From assembly GCA_050872545.1 (NCBI GenBank), contig JBNMHA010000001.1, forward strand, positions 1 through 64,000: a stretch of 64,000 nt of DNA. Reading direction: 5' to 3'. Position 1 is the first letter of the stretch; the number at the start of each line of letters is the position of its first letter. A program made the position numbers and the translations under genes. This DNA comes from RGIG8597 sp050872545. Lineage in GTDB: Bacteria; Spirochaetota; GWE2-31-10. The notes below the pieces were generated by a model. The model was not told the origin of the DNA, did no database searches, and saw only the letters and a program-made list of their open reading frames with translations. This document shows, in pieces, positions 16,768 through 25,076 of this stretch.

Positions 16768-17781
16768 CTAAATCAAGGAACATGTCAAATTTATCATGTC
16801 ATATTTGTATACTTTATCTGTCCAAGCTTGAATTATGTAGATATTATCCCCATGCCGTGCGCTATACTCACCTTTTATGTCTATTGGAACTCTAGCTTTC
16901 TCTCTATAATTATTTTTTTTATCAAAAGCAATGAATGAATCTGTAGTCACATAAACTATAACATCATCATTTTGATAAAGTGAATTCATATTATAGAAAC
17001 CATCAGCAAAAAAAAGTTTTTCTACACTCAACACATTATCAGTTATCGAATAATGAAATACATCTGTATTACGCTGATTTTGCTGTTCATTCCAATGTAC
17101 ACAAACCATATAAGGGTCATAAAATTCTATACAAAAATAGCATTTATTTTCCTTATCCAAACAGGATATATCCACACCTTTTTTCTGTGTAATATTGTAA
17201 ATCTCTGCCGGCTGCTGTGAAATATAAAATGAAATATATGTATTTCCATTTTCATATCCGGCATATTCTTCACAAAAGATTACCCCACTCGGCAACGTTT
17301 CGTAGCGTACCTTTCCTGTTTGGGCATTATACACCGCATAAGTTACCGGAACATCTTTGAATCCGGGAACACACGGTGCAATCCAAAGTTCATTATTTAT
17401 ATACGTAAAACGTTCTGCAACTCTGGAAAGTTCAAAATGAAGCTCTTGTACTTTCCCGGTTAACGGATTCAATCGGGCTATACGACCATTGAGAGTCAGA
17501 AAATACATGCTTTCATCAAAACTTTTGTCATAAAAGAAATCATAAATTATACTTTCCGGGAATTTATACGTATATATCGCAGTTTCGGTTTTGGTATCAA
17601 AAGCAATTATTTTATGGCAATTGTCATCCCATCGGGATGTTAAGAAAATTGTATTTTCATCAACATTTATTGGTTTGAAAGACGGAAACGGTGACAACGG
17701 TGCTTCACAAGACGTTATCAAAGAAAATAAAACTAACATCGGCAATAACAACAACACAAGAAAATTTATTCCGCTTTTCAT
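16768..17781 (-). CDS. Lipoprotein, propeller-like paralogue family, member 2
   Basis: 337 residues with lipobox LITSC (Cys25). It has the same front half as member 1 (EAPLSPFPSFKPINVDENT), then a divergent stretch with IYNITQKKGVDISCLD and VFHYSITDNVLSVEKL, then the shared end SARHGDNIYIIQAWTDK. No catalytic motif is seen. It starts at an ATG with AAGGAGA upstream. The 191-bp gap on the upstream side holds palindromes. Confidence 0.72.
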   Translation of the reverse strand: MKSGINFLVLLLLPMLVLFSLITSCEAPLSPFPSFKPINVDENTIFLTSRWDDNCHKIIAFDTKTETAIYTYKFPESIIYDFFYDKSFDESMYFLTLNGRIARLNPLTGKVQELHFELSRVAERFTYINNELWIAPCVPGFKDVPVTYAVYNAQTGKVRYETLPSGVIFCEEYAGYENGNTYISFYISQQPAEIYNITQKKGVDISCLDKENKCYFCIEFYDPYMVCVHWNEQQNQRNTDVFHYSITDNVLSVEKLFFADGFYNMNSLYQNDDVIVYVTTDSFIAFDKKNNYREKARVPIDIKGEYSARHGDNIYIIQAWTDKVYKYDMINLTCSLI

Positions 17782-17828
17782 CGATTCTCCTTAGTGATAG
17801 GGGATGTCTAATAAGTTTAAGTCCTAGA

Positions 17829-17892
17829 GGTCATTGAGCCCGTCGAAATGACCAAATGTGGTTTCGATATAACCAAAAACTAAAGTTTTTGG
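17829..17892. repeat. Palindromes in the spacer between lipoprotein genes
   Basis: GGTCATT (17829-17835) with AATGACC (17847-17853) surrounds GAGCCCGTCGA, a REP-like element. A second perfect 9-bp repeat, CCAAAAACT/AGTTTTTGG, lies at 17873-17892. The spacer 17782-17972 is otherwise featureless and could weaken transcription of the downstream genes. Confidence 0.5.
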
Positions 17893-17972
17893 CTTGCTCA
17901 AACATCGCATTTTCAACTTTTAGGACATTCCCTTTATTTAGTAACTGTTTGATACACAATTTGAAAATTACG

Positions 17973-18995
17973 CTATTCAATAACTTTCATTGAAAAATCT
18001 TCCAAATTGATTTTATAAATACTGTGAGTATCACCTTTTACGCAGTAAAAGAATCCGTCACGAACATAATTGGAAAAAGAAGATTGCATATTTAAAGAAT
18101 TTGATTTTTTAAGTCTATAATTATCTTTAGCATAAACCAGAAAACTTCTTTTTTCAGGATCTATACCATAAACAAATAGATATTTTTCTGTTTCATATAC
18201 TCCCTGAACTCTAATTTTTTTAATATTAAGAAGTTTATTTACTTCTAATTTTGGCACTATTGATTTTATTTTATATATAAATACTTCATCTATACTGTCT
18301 GCTACTAAAAACCCATTGTAATAATCGTACCAAGAACATTTAACAGAATTATCCAATGACGATATGTCAAGTTTTTTCTTATCTGTATAATTATATATTT
18401 CAGCTTCATCCATATATAATGGCAAGAAAACTTTATCATCCATTTTAAAAGGTGTTGCATTTAACAAAATTCCTTCCGGCAATTCTTCATAACGATACGA
18501 ATCGGTAGCCGGTGTATATACAAAATATTTTACAGGGGTATTTTTAAAACCCGGATAATTCGGACTTACCCACACTTCGTTATTGAAAATTACCAAATCT
18601 TCCGGTTCTCTGATTAATTCTATATTTTTAATTTCACTCATTTTCCCGGAAGTTACATCCAGTTTTGCTGTTCGCCCATCCCCAAATATTACATATATAT
18701 TGTTTTTATCTGTTTCATAATCATAGGCTACTTCATAAAGACTTAAATTTTTATCGAATACATATCTGTAAAGAAGCTTTTGTTTATCTGAATCAAATAC
18801 AATTATTTCATTTAATTCACTGCCATCTTTTGCGGTAGAGCCATCACAATTATCAAAAACAAAAATATTTTCATGCATTTCTATAGATACATCAAACGTC
18901 GGCAAAGGAACATCTTTTTGGTTTTCCTCCATATTGCAGCCTACACAACTTGTAAATAGACAGAATAAAGCTATGATTTTATATATAAATTTCAC
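17973..18995 (-). CDS. Lipoprotein, propeller-like paralogue family, member 3
   Basis: 340 residues. I start at GTG 18995, with AAGGAG seven bases upstream, because this gives a proper lipoprotein signal ending LFTSC. An ATG at 19025 adds ten hydrophilic residues and lacks a site. Motifs IIVFDSDKQKLLYRY, GRTAKLDVTSGKMSEI and YNYTDKKKLDISSLD match members 1 and 2, while the last residues INLEDFSMKVIE match members 4 and 5. It is therefore a link between the two subgroups. Function unknown. Confidence 0.72.
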   Translation of the reverse strand: MKFIYKIIALFCLFTSCVGCNMEENQKDVPLPTFDVSIEMHENIFVFDNCDGSTAKDGSELNEIIVFDSDKQKLLYRYVFDKNLSLYEVAYDYETDKNNIYVIFGDGRTAKLDVTSGKMSEIKNIELIREPEDLVIFNNEVWVSPNYPGFKNTPVKYFVYTPATDSYRYEELPEGILLNATPFKMDDKVFLPLYMDEAEIYNYTDKKKLDISSLDNSVKCSWYDYYNGFLVADSIDEVFIYKIKSIVPKLEVNKLLNIKKIRVQGVYETEKYLFVYGIDPEKRSFLVYAKDNYRLKKSNSLNMQSSFSNYVRDGFFYCVKGDTHSIYKINLEDFSMKVIE

Positions 18996-19014
18996 TGTTT
19001 GTCTCCTTAGTGAT

Positions 19015-19043
19015 AACTCCCCCATAAAACAAGGGGGGGAGTT
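19015..19043. repeat. Intercistronic hairpin with G7 tract
   Basis: AACTCCCCC (19015-19023) pairs with GGGGGAGTT (19035-19043), and a run of seven G residues lies at 19033-19039. A near-identical hairpin is at 20192-20218. It sits between two lipoprotein genes of the same operon and may stabilise or attenuate the transcript. Confidence 0.55.
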
Positions 19044-19082
19044 TTATTTAATGACTGCTTGATACACAATTTGAAAATTACA

Positions 19083-20174
19083 CTATTCAATAACTTTCAT
19101 TGAAAAATCTTCCAAATTGATTTTTAAAACTGCCGGATTTTCTTCACCTACAGAGTTTATTGTATAAACATATTTTCCAACTTGGTAAAATTGCTCCAAA
19201 CTTATAGTCGGATTATATTTTTTCACATCTGGATAATGCTCCCTAAAAGAATCCAATATTTCGTTTGTTTCAGGATCATACTTTAGAATATCTTTATAAG
19301 CTTCGCCTGTATCTAAATACAAATAATCACCATACTCAAGATCTGCATAACATACGACATCGAGTGTTTGCAGCGGCTTAGAAACTTTAAACTTTGATTC
19401 TCCAAATTCTTCAAGTTTGTACAACGTAGTTTTTGTTTCGTACATCATTTTCTCTTCATTTCTTATTTTTTTTCTTTTTCCTACAATGCCTTTTTTGAAA
19501 AAAGAAACAAAATGAAAAGCCGTAACTGAATCATCGATTAAATCAGGAAAATAATCATTCAAATCGATATTCATATCTTTTTGCTTTGTCCAGTTATAAA
19601 TATCTCTTTGTGTATATGCATTATAAACTGAATCCGCAGCTACAACATATATATCACCGTCATACTTAAAGGGAGAACCTAGAAATTTATACGGTTCTGA
19701 AGTAAGCTCTTCGGTTTGGTAATAATAACGATATATTTTATCATTATGATTATCCATAAAAAGCAAGTTGTCACTTTCGAATTCAAACATAGAAACCGTT
19801 CCGCCCAATGTTGGTTCTCCAAAATATTTTATTTTAGCAGTAGCCGGATCAAACTCAGACAAACGTGCTAATTTTCTTGAATCCCTATGTCCATGATATA
19901 CAAAATAGCATTTCTTCTGCTCCTTCACGTATTTAAAATCATGGGTAATGTTTTTATCTGGATCTAAATGATACCGCTTTACGATTCTATCTGTAGATAA
20001 ATCAACTGCTAAAAATTGTCTGTTTTTTCCGCAATCAAAAAAGAAATATATTGAATCAGTAACTTCTATAGGCTTAAATTCAGGAAATGAACCATCTATT
20101 TCTTCTGTACAGCAAGAAAATAAAACTAACATCGGCAATAGCAGCAACACAGGAAATTTTATTCCGCCTTTCAT
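19083..20174 (-). CDS. Lipoprotein, propeller-like paralogue family, member 4
   Basis: 363 residues with lipobox LFSC (about Cys21, followed by CTEE). Highly similar to member 5 along its whole length: FPEFKPIEVTDSIYFFFDCGKN at the front, DIYNWTKQKDMNIDLNDYFPDL in the middle, YDPETNEILDSFREHYPD late, and NLEDFSMKVIE at the end. Repeated Y...D..TD-type strands fit a propeller (inference). Start ATG with GGAGAATCG before it. Confidence 0.72.
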   Translation of the reverse strand: MKGGIKFPVLLLLPMLVLFSCCTEEIDGSFPEFKPIEVTDSIYFFFDCGKNRQFLAVDLSTDRIVKRYHLDPDKNITHDFKYVKEQKKCYFVYHGHRDSRKLARLSEFDPATAKIKYFGEPTLGGTVSMFEFESDNLLFMDNHNDKIYRYYYQTEELTSEPYKFLGSPFKYDGDIYVVAADSVYNAYTQRDIYNWTKQKDMNIDLNDYFPDLIDDSVTAFHFVSFFKKGIVGKRKKIRNEEKMMYETKTTLYKLEEFGESKFKVSKPLQTLDVVCYADLEYGDYLYLDTGEAYKDILKYDPETNEILDSFREHYPDVKKYNPTISLEQFYQVGKYVYTINSVGEENPAVLKINLEDFSMKVIE

Positions 20175-20191
20175 CGATTCTCCTTAGTAAT

Positions 20192-20218
20192 AACTCCCCC
20201 ATAAAACAGGGGGGAGTT
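20192..20218. repeat. Intercistronic hairpin, second copy
   Basis: AACTCCCCC (20192-20200) pairs with GGGGGAGTT (20210-20218). The flanks match the 19015-19043 copy, including the downstream stretch that leads into the shared 3' coding end, so spacer and gene end were duplicated together. Confidence 0.55.
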
Positions 20219-20257
20219 TTATTTAATGACTGTTTGATACACAATTTGAAAATTACG

Positions 20258-21355
20258 CTATTCAATAACTTTCATTGAAAAATCTTCCAAATTGATTTTT
20301 AAAACTGCCGGATTTTCTTCACCTACAGAGTTTATTGTATAAACATATTTTCCAACTTGGTGAAATTGCTCCCAACTTATAGGAGGGTTATATTTTTTCA
20401 CATCTGGATAATGCTCCCTAAAAGAATCCAATATTTCGTTTGTTTCAGGATCATACTTTAGAATATCTTCATAAGCTTCACCGGTATTTAAATACAAGTA
20501 ATTCCCATATTCAAAATTTTTATAACATCCTACATCAAGCACCTTCAACGGCTCGGAAACTTTAAACTTTGATTCTCCAAATTCTTCAAGTCTGTATAAC
20601 GTAGTTTCAACGTCATAACGCATACTCTCATTATTTCTTGTTTTTTTCCTTTTCCCAACAATGCCTTTTTTGAAAAAAGAAATAAAATGAAAAGTTTCAT
20701 TTGGAATATAATCATCAAGTAAATCAGGAAAATAATCATTTAAATCGATATTCATATCTTTTTGCTTTGTCCAGTTATAAATATCTCTTTGTGTATCTGA
20801 ATCATAAACTGAATCTGCACCAACAACATATATATCACCGTCATACTTGAAAGGAGACCCTAAATATTTATATGTTTCTGTAGTAAATTCACCTGTTTCA
20901 TAATAATAACGATATATTTTATTCATATAATTATCCATAAAAAGCAAATAATCATCTTCAAGATTTAATGGAAAAACAAAACCTCCTAAAATCGGAACTT
21001 CAAAATATTTTATCTTTGCTGTAATTGGATCAAACTCTGCCAGCTTATTCTTCCCCATTGCATCTCTATGTCCTAAATATGTGAAATAACATTTCTTTTG
21101 CTCCTTTATATAAATGAAATTATCAACAAGATTTTTATCCGGACTCAACTTGTATCTTTTAACAACTTTATCTGTAGATAAATCAACTGCTAAGAACTGT
21201 TTGTTTTTTTCACAATCAAAAAAGAAATACATTGAATCAGTAACTTCTATAGGCTTAAATTCAGGAAATGAGCCATCTATTTCTTCTGTACAGCAAGAAA
21301 ATAAAACTAACATCGGCAATAGCAGCAACACATGAAAATTTATTCCGCTTTTCAT
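20258..21355 (-). CDS. Lipoprotein, propeller-like paralogue family, member 5
   Basis: 365 residues from ATG 21355. This start has GGAGAC upstream and overlaps the previous stop as ATGA; an ATG 12 bp earlier carries the ribosome binding site inside its own codons. Signal and lipobox as in member 4 (LVLFSCC). It is the closest paralogue of member 4 and was probably produced by a recent tandem duplication that included the spacer hairpin. No enzymatic motif seen. Confidence 0.72.
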   Translation of the reverse strand: MKSGINFHVLLLLPMLVLFSCCTEEIDGSFPEFKPIEVTDSMYFFFDCEKNKQFLAVDLSTDKVVKRYKLSPDKNLVDNFIYIKEQKKCYFTYLGHRDAMGKNKLAEFDPITAKIKYFEVPILGGFVFPLNLEDDYLLFMDNYMNKIYRYYYETGEFTTETYKYLGSPFKYDGDIYVVGADSVYDSDTQRDIYNWTKQKDMNIDLNDYFPDLLDDYIPNETFHFISFFKKGIVGKRKKTRNNESMRYDVETTLYRLEEFGESKFKVSEPLKVLDVGCYKNFEYGNYLYLNTGEAYEDILKYDPETNEILDSFREHYPDVKKYNPPISWEQFHQVGKYVYTINSVGEENPAVLKINLEDFSMKVIE

Positions 21356-22986
21356 TGTCGTCTCCATATCACAACATTAGTTTTTTTATTGTATATTTTT
21401 GTTCGACCATAATTCCACATGTAAAATCCTCCGGTAGATGTCCATTCCCATTTTCCTTTCCACCATTCCCACCATTTACCAGTCTTTTCCCATCTCCAAT
21501 ACCCAGTCGGAACCCATACACGGAACCAAGCATAACCATACTGGTCTGATGAAGAATCATAAATATCATCAGGAGTAATAATCCTTCCCACACAACCTCG
21601 AATAATTGCATGAGCAGGAAACAAAAGTAGAGCATCTAACCATACAAAAGATTGAAGAGCCGGATATTGATTTTTTACATCGGAATTCAAATCTATTCCT
21701 ATACTTTTATATCCTGCATAAGGCATATAACTACAGTAAATATTTTTGGTTAAATCATATTTAAAATTATCATCATCTTCTTTGTCATTATATTTATTTA
21801 CTGTATATGCTACAGCCCTTTCCATTTCTGTTTCAGAAGTACGTATAGGTTCCAAAATTGCAATTCTTTCTCCATTAGTAAAATTTTTCAACGGTTCAAA
21901 TGACGGATACCCTAAATGTTCAGGCATTCTGTCTCCCTGCAAATCACCTTTTGATGTTTTAGGATACGCCGAGAAAACAAAACTTGTAGAATTCGTGGCA
22001 TTTATCTTACCGTCTGCCATTTTCTTACCTCTTAAATCAATCAATCCAGCATGGTCGTATGTTCCATATATGCAGCCTTTACTTTTTAGTTTAGAAACCC
22101 TGCAAATAATTTGCCCTGTTTTCAATTTACCGTCTTTTATTTCTTCATCCGTTATCAAGTTATTGCTATAATAACTGCCGCTGGAGCTGCTGCTTCGAGT
22201 TGCCATTGAATTTAGTTTTTTGTGATAGTTTTGAATCTTTTTAATGTCTATATTTTTATCCAATAAATCAGAGATTTCCATAACTTCATCTTGGTAATTC
22301 AAAAGTGCTAAAAAATGAACAAATGACGCTGCATTAACTTTCACTTCATTGTTTGCCAAAGTTGCTCTACTGTTTCTCGATTTTCTGTATGATAAATATT
22401 TTTTTATATTTAATTTTGTACTTCTGGAATTTGAATCATTATATAATTCCATCATTGATAAATCTGCTTTAGCATCAACACTCTCATTAGCTGTTAAAAT
22501 CAACTCTTCTTCAAAGAATTTTTTTTCAATCTCTTTCAACATCTCACCTTCGGCAATTTTTGCCTGAATATAATCAGATGTTAAATCATCCTGATTTTTC
22601 AATTCCAGTGTTGTTAAATAGTGATATTCCACTTTTACATCATCATTTGCACACGCTTCCTCAAACCCTATTTTTAATTCATCAGGCATACTCATATAGA
22701 AATCCAATAACTCTTCTTCTGCCTGAACTGTAACAAAATCTGAAGTTTCGTCTTCTTGTATTCCCCTACTTCTCCTACTTTGCGCAGACTTTATTTTTGT
22801 TAATAAATCATTTTCTAAAACTCGTTTATAATCTCTAGTTACGACTTCATTTTCTGAAATAATTTCTCTAACATCATTTTTTTCCGACACATTTTCTTTC
22901 TTCTCCGTGTTTGCCGCATCACAACCTGCGAATAATACAACTGCCGCCGATAAAACAGACAGACATAAAGCTTTACATCTTTTCAT
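21352..22986 (-). CDS. Lipoprotein with YiiX-like (permuted NlpC/P60) amidase domain and Trp-rich tail
   Basis: 544 residues. Lipobox LFAGC (Cys22), a charged region to about 280, then a domain resembling the YiiX/YebB group of the NlpC/P60 superfamily. That domain has GKLKTGQIICRVS, YDHAGLIDL with His312 and NIYCSYMPYAGYKS with Cys418 as the candidate catalytic pair in permuted order. Such enzymes cleave amide or ester bonds in cell walls or lipids. The tail (about 490-530) holds 11 Trp in 38 residues. First gene of the operon and tightly overlapping the next; probably a surface hydrolase, substrate unknown. Confidence 0.65.
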   Translation of the reverse strand: MKRCKALCLSVLSAAVVLFAGCDAANTEKKENVSEKNDVREIISENEVVTRDYKRVLENDLLTKIKSAQSRRSRGIQEDETSDFVTVQAEEELLDFYMSMPDELKIGFEEACANDDVKVEYHYLTTLELKNQDDLTSDYIQAKIAEGEMLKEIEKKFFEEELILTANESVDAKADLSMMELYNDSNSRSTKLNIKKYLSYRKSRNSRATLANNEVKVNAASFVHFLALLNYQDEVMEISDLLDKNIDIKKIQNYHKKLNSMATRSSSSSGSYYSNNLITDEEIKDGKLKTGQIICRVSKLKSKGCIYGTYDHAGLIDLRGKKMADGKINATNSTSFVFSAYPKTSKGDLQGDRMPEHLGYPSFEPLKNFTNGERIAILEPIRTSETEMERAVAYTVNKYNDKEDDDNFKYDLTKNIYCSYMPYAGYKSIGIDLNSDVKNQYPALQSFVWLDALLLFPAHAIIRGCVGRIITPDDIYDSSSDQYGYAWFRVWVPTGYWRWEKTGKWWEWWKGKWEWTSTGGFYMWNYGRTKIYNKKTNVVIWRRQ

Positions 22987-23023
22987 AATTAATATCCTTG
23001 TAATAAGATTTCACGAAATTGTA

Positions 23024-23055
23024 AGATTAGCCAGCTATTGCAATCTTATTGTCAA
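23024..23055 (-). promoter_or_regulatory. Candidate promoter of the first island operon
   Basis: TTGACA (23055-23050) and TAATCT (23029-23024) on minus, 20 bp apart, as in the copy before 14715. The conserved leader ends in AAGGAT before the ATG at 22986. Confidence 0.35.
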
Positions 23056-23091
23056 GTTTTATCGTTCATGAAAAGCGATTTTGCAAGAAAA

Positions 23092-23131
23092 AAAACTTCC
23101 CGGAGGTCAAGAAAATTCTCCGGGAAGTTTT
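23092..23131. terminator. Strong hairpin upstream of the first operon (copy 2)
   Basis: AAAACTTCCCGGAG (23092-23105) pairs with CTCCGGGAAGTTTT (23118-23131) over a 12-nt loop. Stem and loop are identical to the 14821-14860 copy although the surrounding sequence has drifted, which suggests selection. On minus it may end read-through from mrp. Confidence 0.7.
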
Positions 23132-23326
23132 TCTTGGTAAATTTTTTGTTAGTTCTATTGATTTTGAAATTAGTATAATTATAATAAAAAGTTTTTAATT
23201 ATCAAATAATTAAGATTTTATGCCTATTTAGTATTATTTACAAAATGTGTAACAATTTTTTTGCAGGGGACAGACCTCAATTCTATTTTAAGATACAAGC
23301 AAATTCGGGTGAATATAAAATATACT

Positions 23327-23371
23327 AAGGGACAGATTAGTATCCCATCTTGGGATTAAGGTCTGTCCCTT
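23327..23371. repeat. Long imperfect palindrome of the GACAGACC family
   Basis: Two 21-base arms (23327-23347 and 23351-23371) with a three-base loop. They match at both ends, AAGGGACAGA and ATCCCA, with five unpaired bases between. A further half-site, GGGACAGACCTCAATTCTA, stands at 23267-23285, giving the same unit as at 14996-15099. Confidence 0.65.
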
Positions 23372-23700
23372 GTGTTAATGAGATCTCCGGGGCAAGCCCG
23401 AAGATGACACGGATTTTCACAAATCACTTTGTTATTCCCGAACTTGCTTCCTATTGTCATTGCCCGGCGTGATCAGATAATGACAATAGACTTGTATGGT
23501 GTCAGACCTATATGCTATTTCGGAATTAAGGTCTACCCCCTTGTGCTAATGAGATCTCCGGGTCTAGCACGAAGATGACGCGAAATTTCACAAATCATCT
23601 TGTTATTCCCGAACTTGCTTCCTATTGTCATTACCCGACGTAACCGGACAATGACAATAGACTTGCATAGTGTCAGATCTATATTCTATTCCGGAATCAT
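23360..23700. repeat. Two tandem 170-bp units carrying REP hairpins
   Basis: Units 23360-23529 and 23530-23700 each run from GGTCTGTCCC (or GGTCTACCCC) through the ATCTCCGGG hairpin and the GTCATTGCCC hairpin to GTGTCAGACCTATATGC. A third unit start, GGTCTGTCCC, stands at 23701. One such unit is present at about 15090-15256. The second hairpin copy, at 23554-23576, has lost pairing. Confidence 0.75.
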
Positions 23701-23717
23701 GGTCTGTCCCTTATAAT

Positions 23718-24914
23718 TTAATGACAACAGCCACCACTGCAACTGCCACCTTCATGACCGGAGCAAGTTCCTTCTCGGTCTGTCAATTTATTTTCTATAT
23801 AAAGTTGAATAATCGACGAACATTTCCCGACACCTACGCCGCGAAAAAGTTTTATTCCGAAAGAACGGCAAATATTTGCAGCTTCATCACCCATTCCGCC
23901 TGCAATTATCACTTCTACTTTCTTTTCATTTTTCAGCCAAGCAATTACATCAGCATGACTTCCTTTGATTACCGAAATCTCTTCTTCTGCCGCTACTGAT
24001 TTTTGTTTTGTCGTATACAAAGTAAAATATTTTGTATGACCAAAATGCGGATTCAGCAGACCATCTTCCGACGGAATTGCCACAACAATTTCTCTATTTG
24101 CAATTTCTTCAACTTTAGTCATAACATTCTTGCCAATTTGTGCCATAGCTTTTCCTGCAGCGGTTTCTGCATAAAGCGTAACATAAGGTTTGCCTGCGTC
24201 CGTTGCATTTACAACCTGCGGTTCCAATGGAATTTTTCCCAATACTTCGGTACCAAAATCCTCTGCTGTTTGCAAAGTTCCATCAGTTTTAAAAATATCA
24301 ACAGTTTCACCACAATGCGGACAAACAAAACCGGACATATTTTCAACAATTCCTATTACAGGAAGATTCAGCATTCCGGCAAATTTCAATGACTTGCGAA
24401 CATCCAGCAACGCAACCTGCTGCGGAGTAGAAACAATAACTGTTCCGGATACATCACCGATTGTCTGAATTACGGACAACGGCTCATCACCTGTTCCCGG
24501 CGGGCAATCTACAATTAAGAAATCAAGCTCCGGCCAAAAAATTTCATCCAAAAACTGACGTATCACGCCATTTTTTGCCGGTCCGCGCCAAATAATCGGG
24601 TCATCGGGTGATTCTAAAATCGATGCAACTGTTACAACATACAAATTTTCCTGAGTCGGAACTTGTATCGGAACAGGCAGCCCCTGTTCATTAGTTTTCA
24701 AGCGCATTCCCTCGATTCCTGTCATCTTAGCTACTGACGGTCCATGTACATCTACATCCAGTAATCCAACTTTTTTTCCCTGTGACGCAAGATAATACGC
24801 AAGATTTACACTAACCGTACTCTTGCCTACACCACCTTTTCCACTCATTACTACAATTTTATGCTTCATCTTATTAAGATTTTCCTGCAAAAAAGACTGC
24901 TGCATATCTCCCAT
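23718..24914 (-). CDS. Mrp/NBP35-type Fe-S carrier ATPase with C-terminal NifX-like domain
   Basis: 398 residues. The deviant Walker A GKGGVGKST is at 25-33, and DCPPGTGDEPLSV and NMSGFVCPHCG (the bridging CxxC) follow, as in the ApbC/Mrp P-loop family that carries Fe-S clusters to apoproteins. The last ~120 residues (VVAIPSEDGLLNPHFGH, GGMGDEAANICRSFGIKLFRG) match the dinitrogenase Fe-Mo cofactor (NifX/NifB C-terminal) domain, and the tail is Cys/Gly/His-rich (CSGHEGGSCSGGCCH). I start at ATG 24914, because the AAGGAG site lies inside the longer frame that begins at 24938. Confidence 0.88.
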   Translation of the reverse strand: MGDMQQSFLQENLNKMKHKIVVMSGKGGVGKSTVSVNLAYYLASQGKKVGLLDVDVHGPSVAKMTGIEGMRLKTNEQGLPVPIQVPTQENLYVVTVASILESPDDPIIWRGPAKNGVIRQFLDEIFWPELDFLIVDCPPGTGDEPLSVIQTIGDVSGTVIVSTPQQVALLDVRKSLKFAGMLNLPVIGIVENMSGFVCPHCGETVDIFKTDGTLQTAEDFGTEVLGKIPLEPQVVNATDAGKPYVTLYAETAAGKAMAQIGKNVMTKVEEIANREIVVAIPSEDGLLNPHFGHTKYFTLYTTKQKSVAAEEEISVIKGSHADVIAWLKNEKKVEVIIAGGMGDEAANICRSFGIKLFRGVGVGKCSSIIQLYIENKLTDREGTCSGHEGGSCSGGCCH

Positions 24915-25022
24915 TTTTATCTCCTTCTTTAATATCAATGATATAACCTGTTTTATTCATGCGTACTTTTTTCAATCTTTTATTACGCTTAACTTGTTTT
25001 TTAAAGTTCTGCCTCGATAAAT

Positions 25023-25052
25023 AAAAAAGAACCTCCAAATTAATGGAGGCTC
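25023..25052 (-). terminator. Intrinsic terminator of ilvE
   Basis: On minus, GAGCCTCC (25052-25045) pairs with GGAGGTTC (25036-25029), with one G-U pair, and is followed by six U residues. It lies 25 bp after the ilvE stop. Confidence 0.8.
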
Positions 25053-25076
25053 TGTTCAAATATTAACAGACTAAAT

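Larger units (their letters stand above)
22982..23525. repeat. ~540-bp direct repeat, copy 2
   Basis: Aligns with 14711-15256, with scattered substitutions and short gaps. The hairpin and leader are the best conserved parts, and the AT-rich stretch at about 23160-23230 the least. The two copies bracket the first operon (15279-22986) in direct orientation, so recombination between them could delete or duplicate it. Confidence 0.85.
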
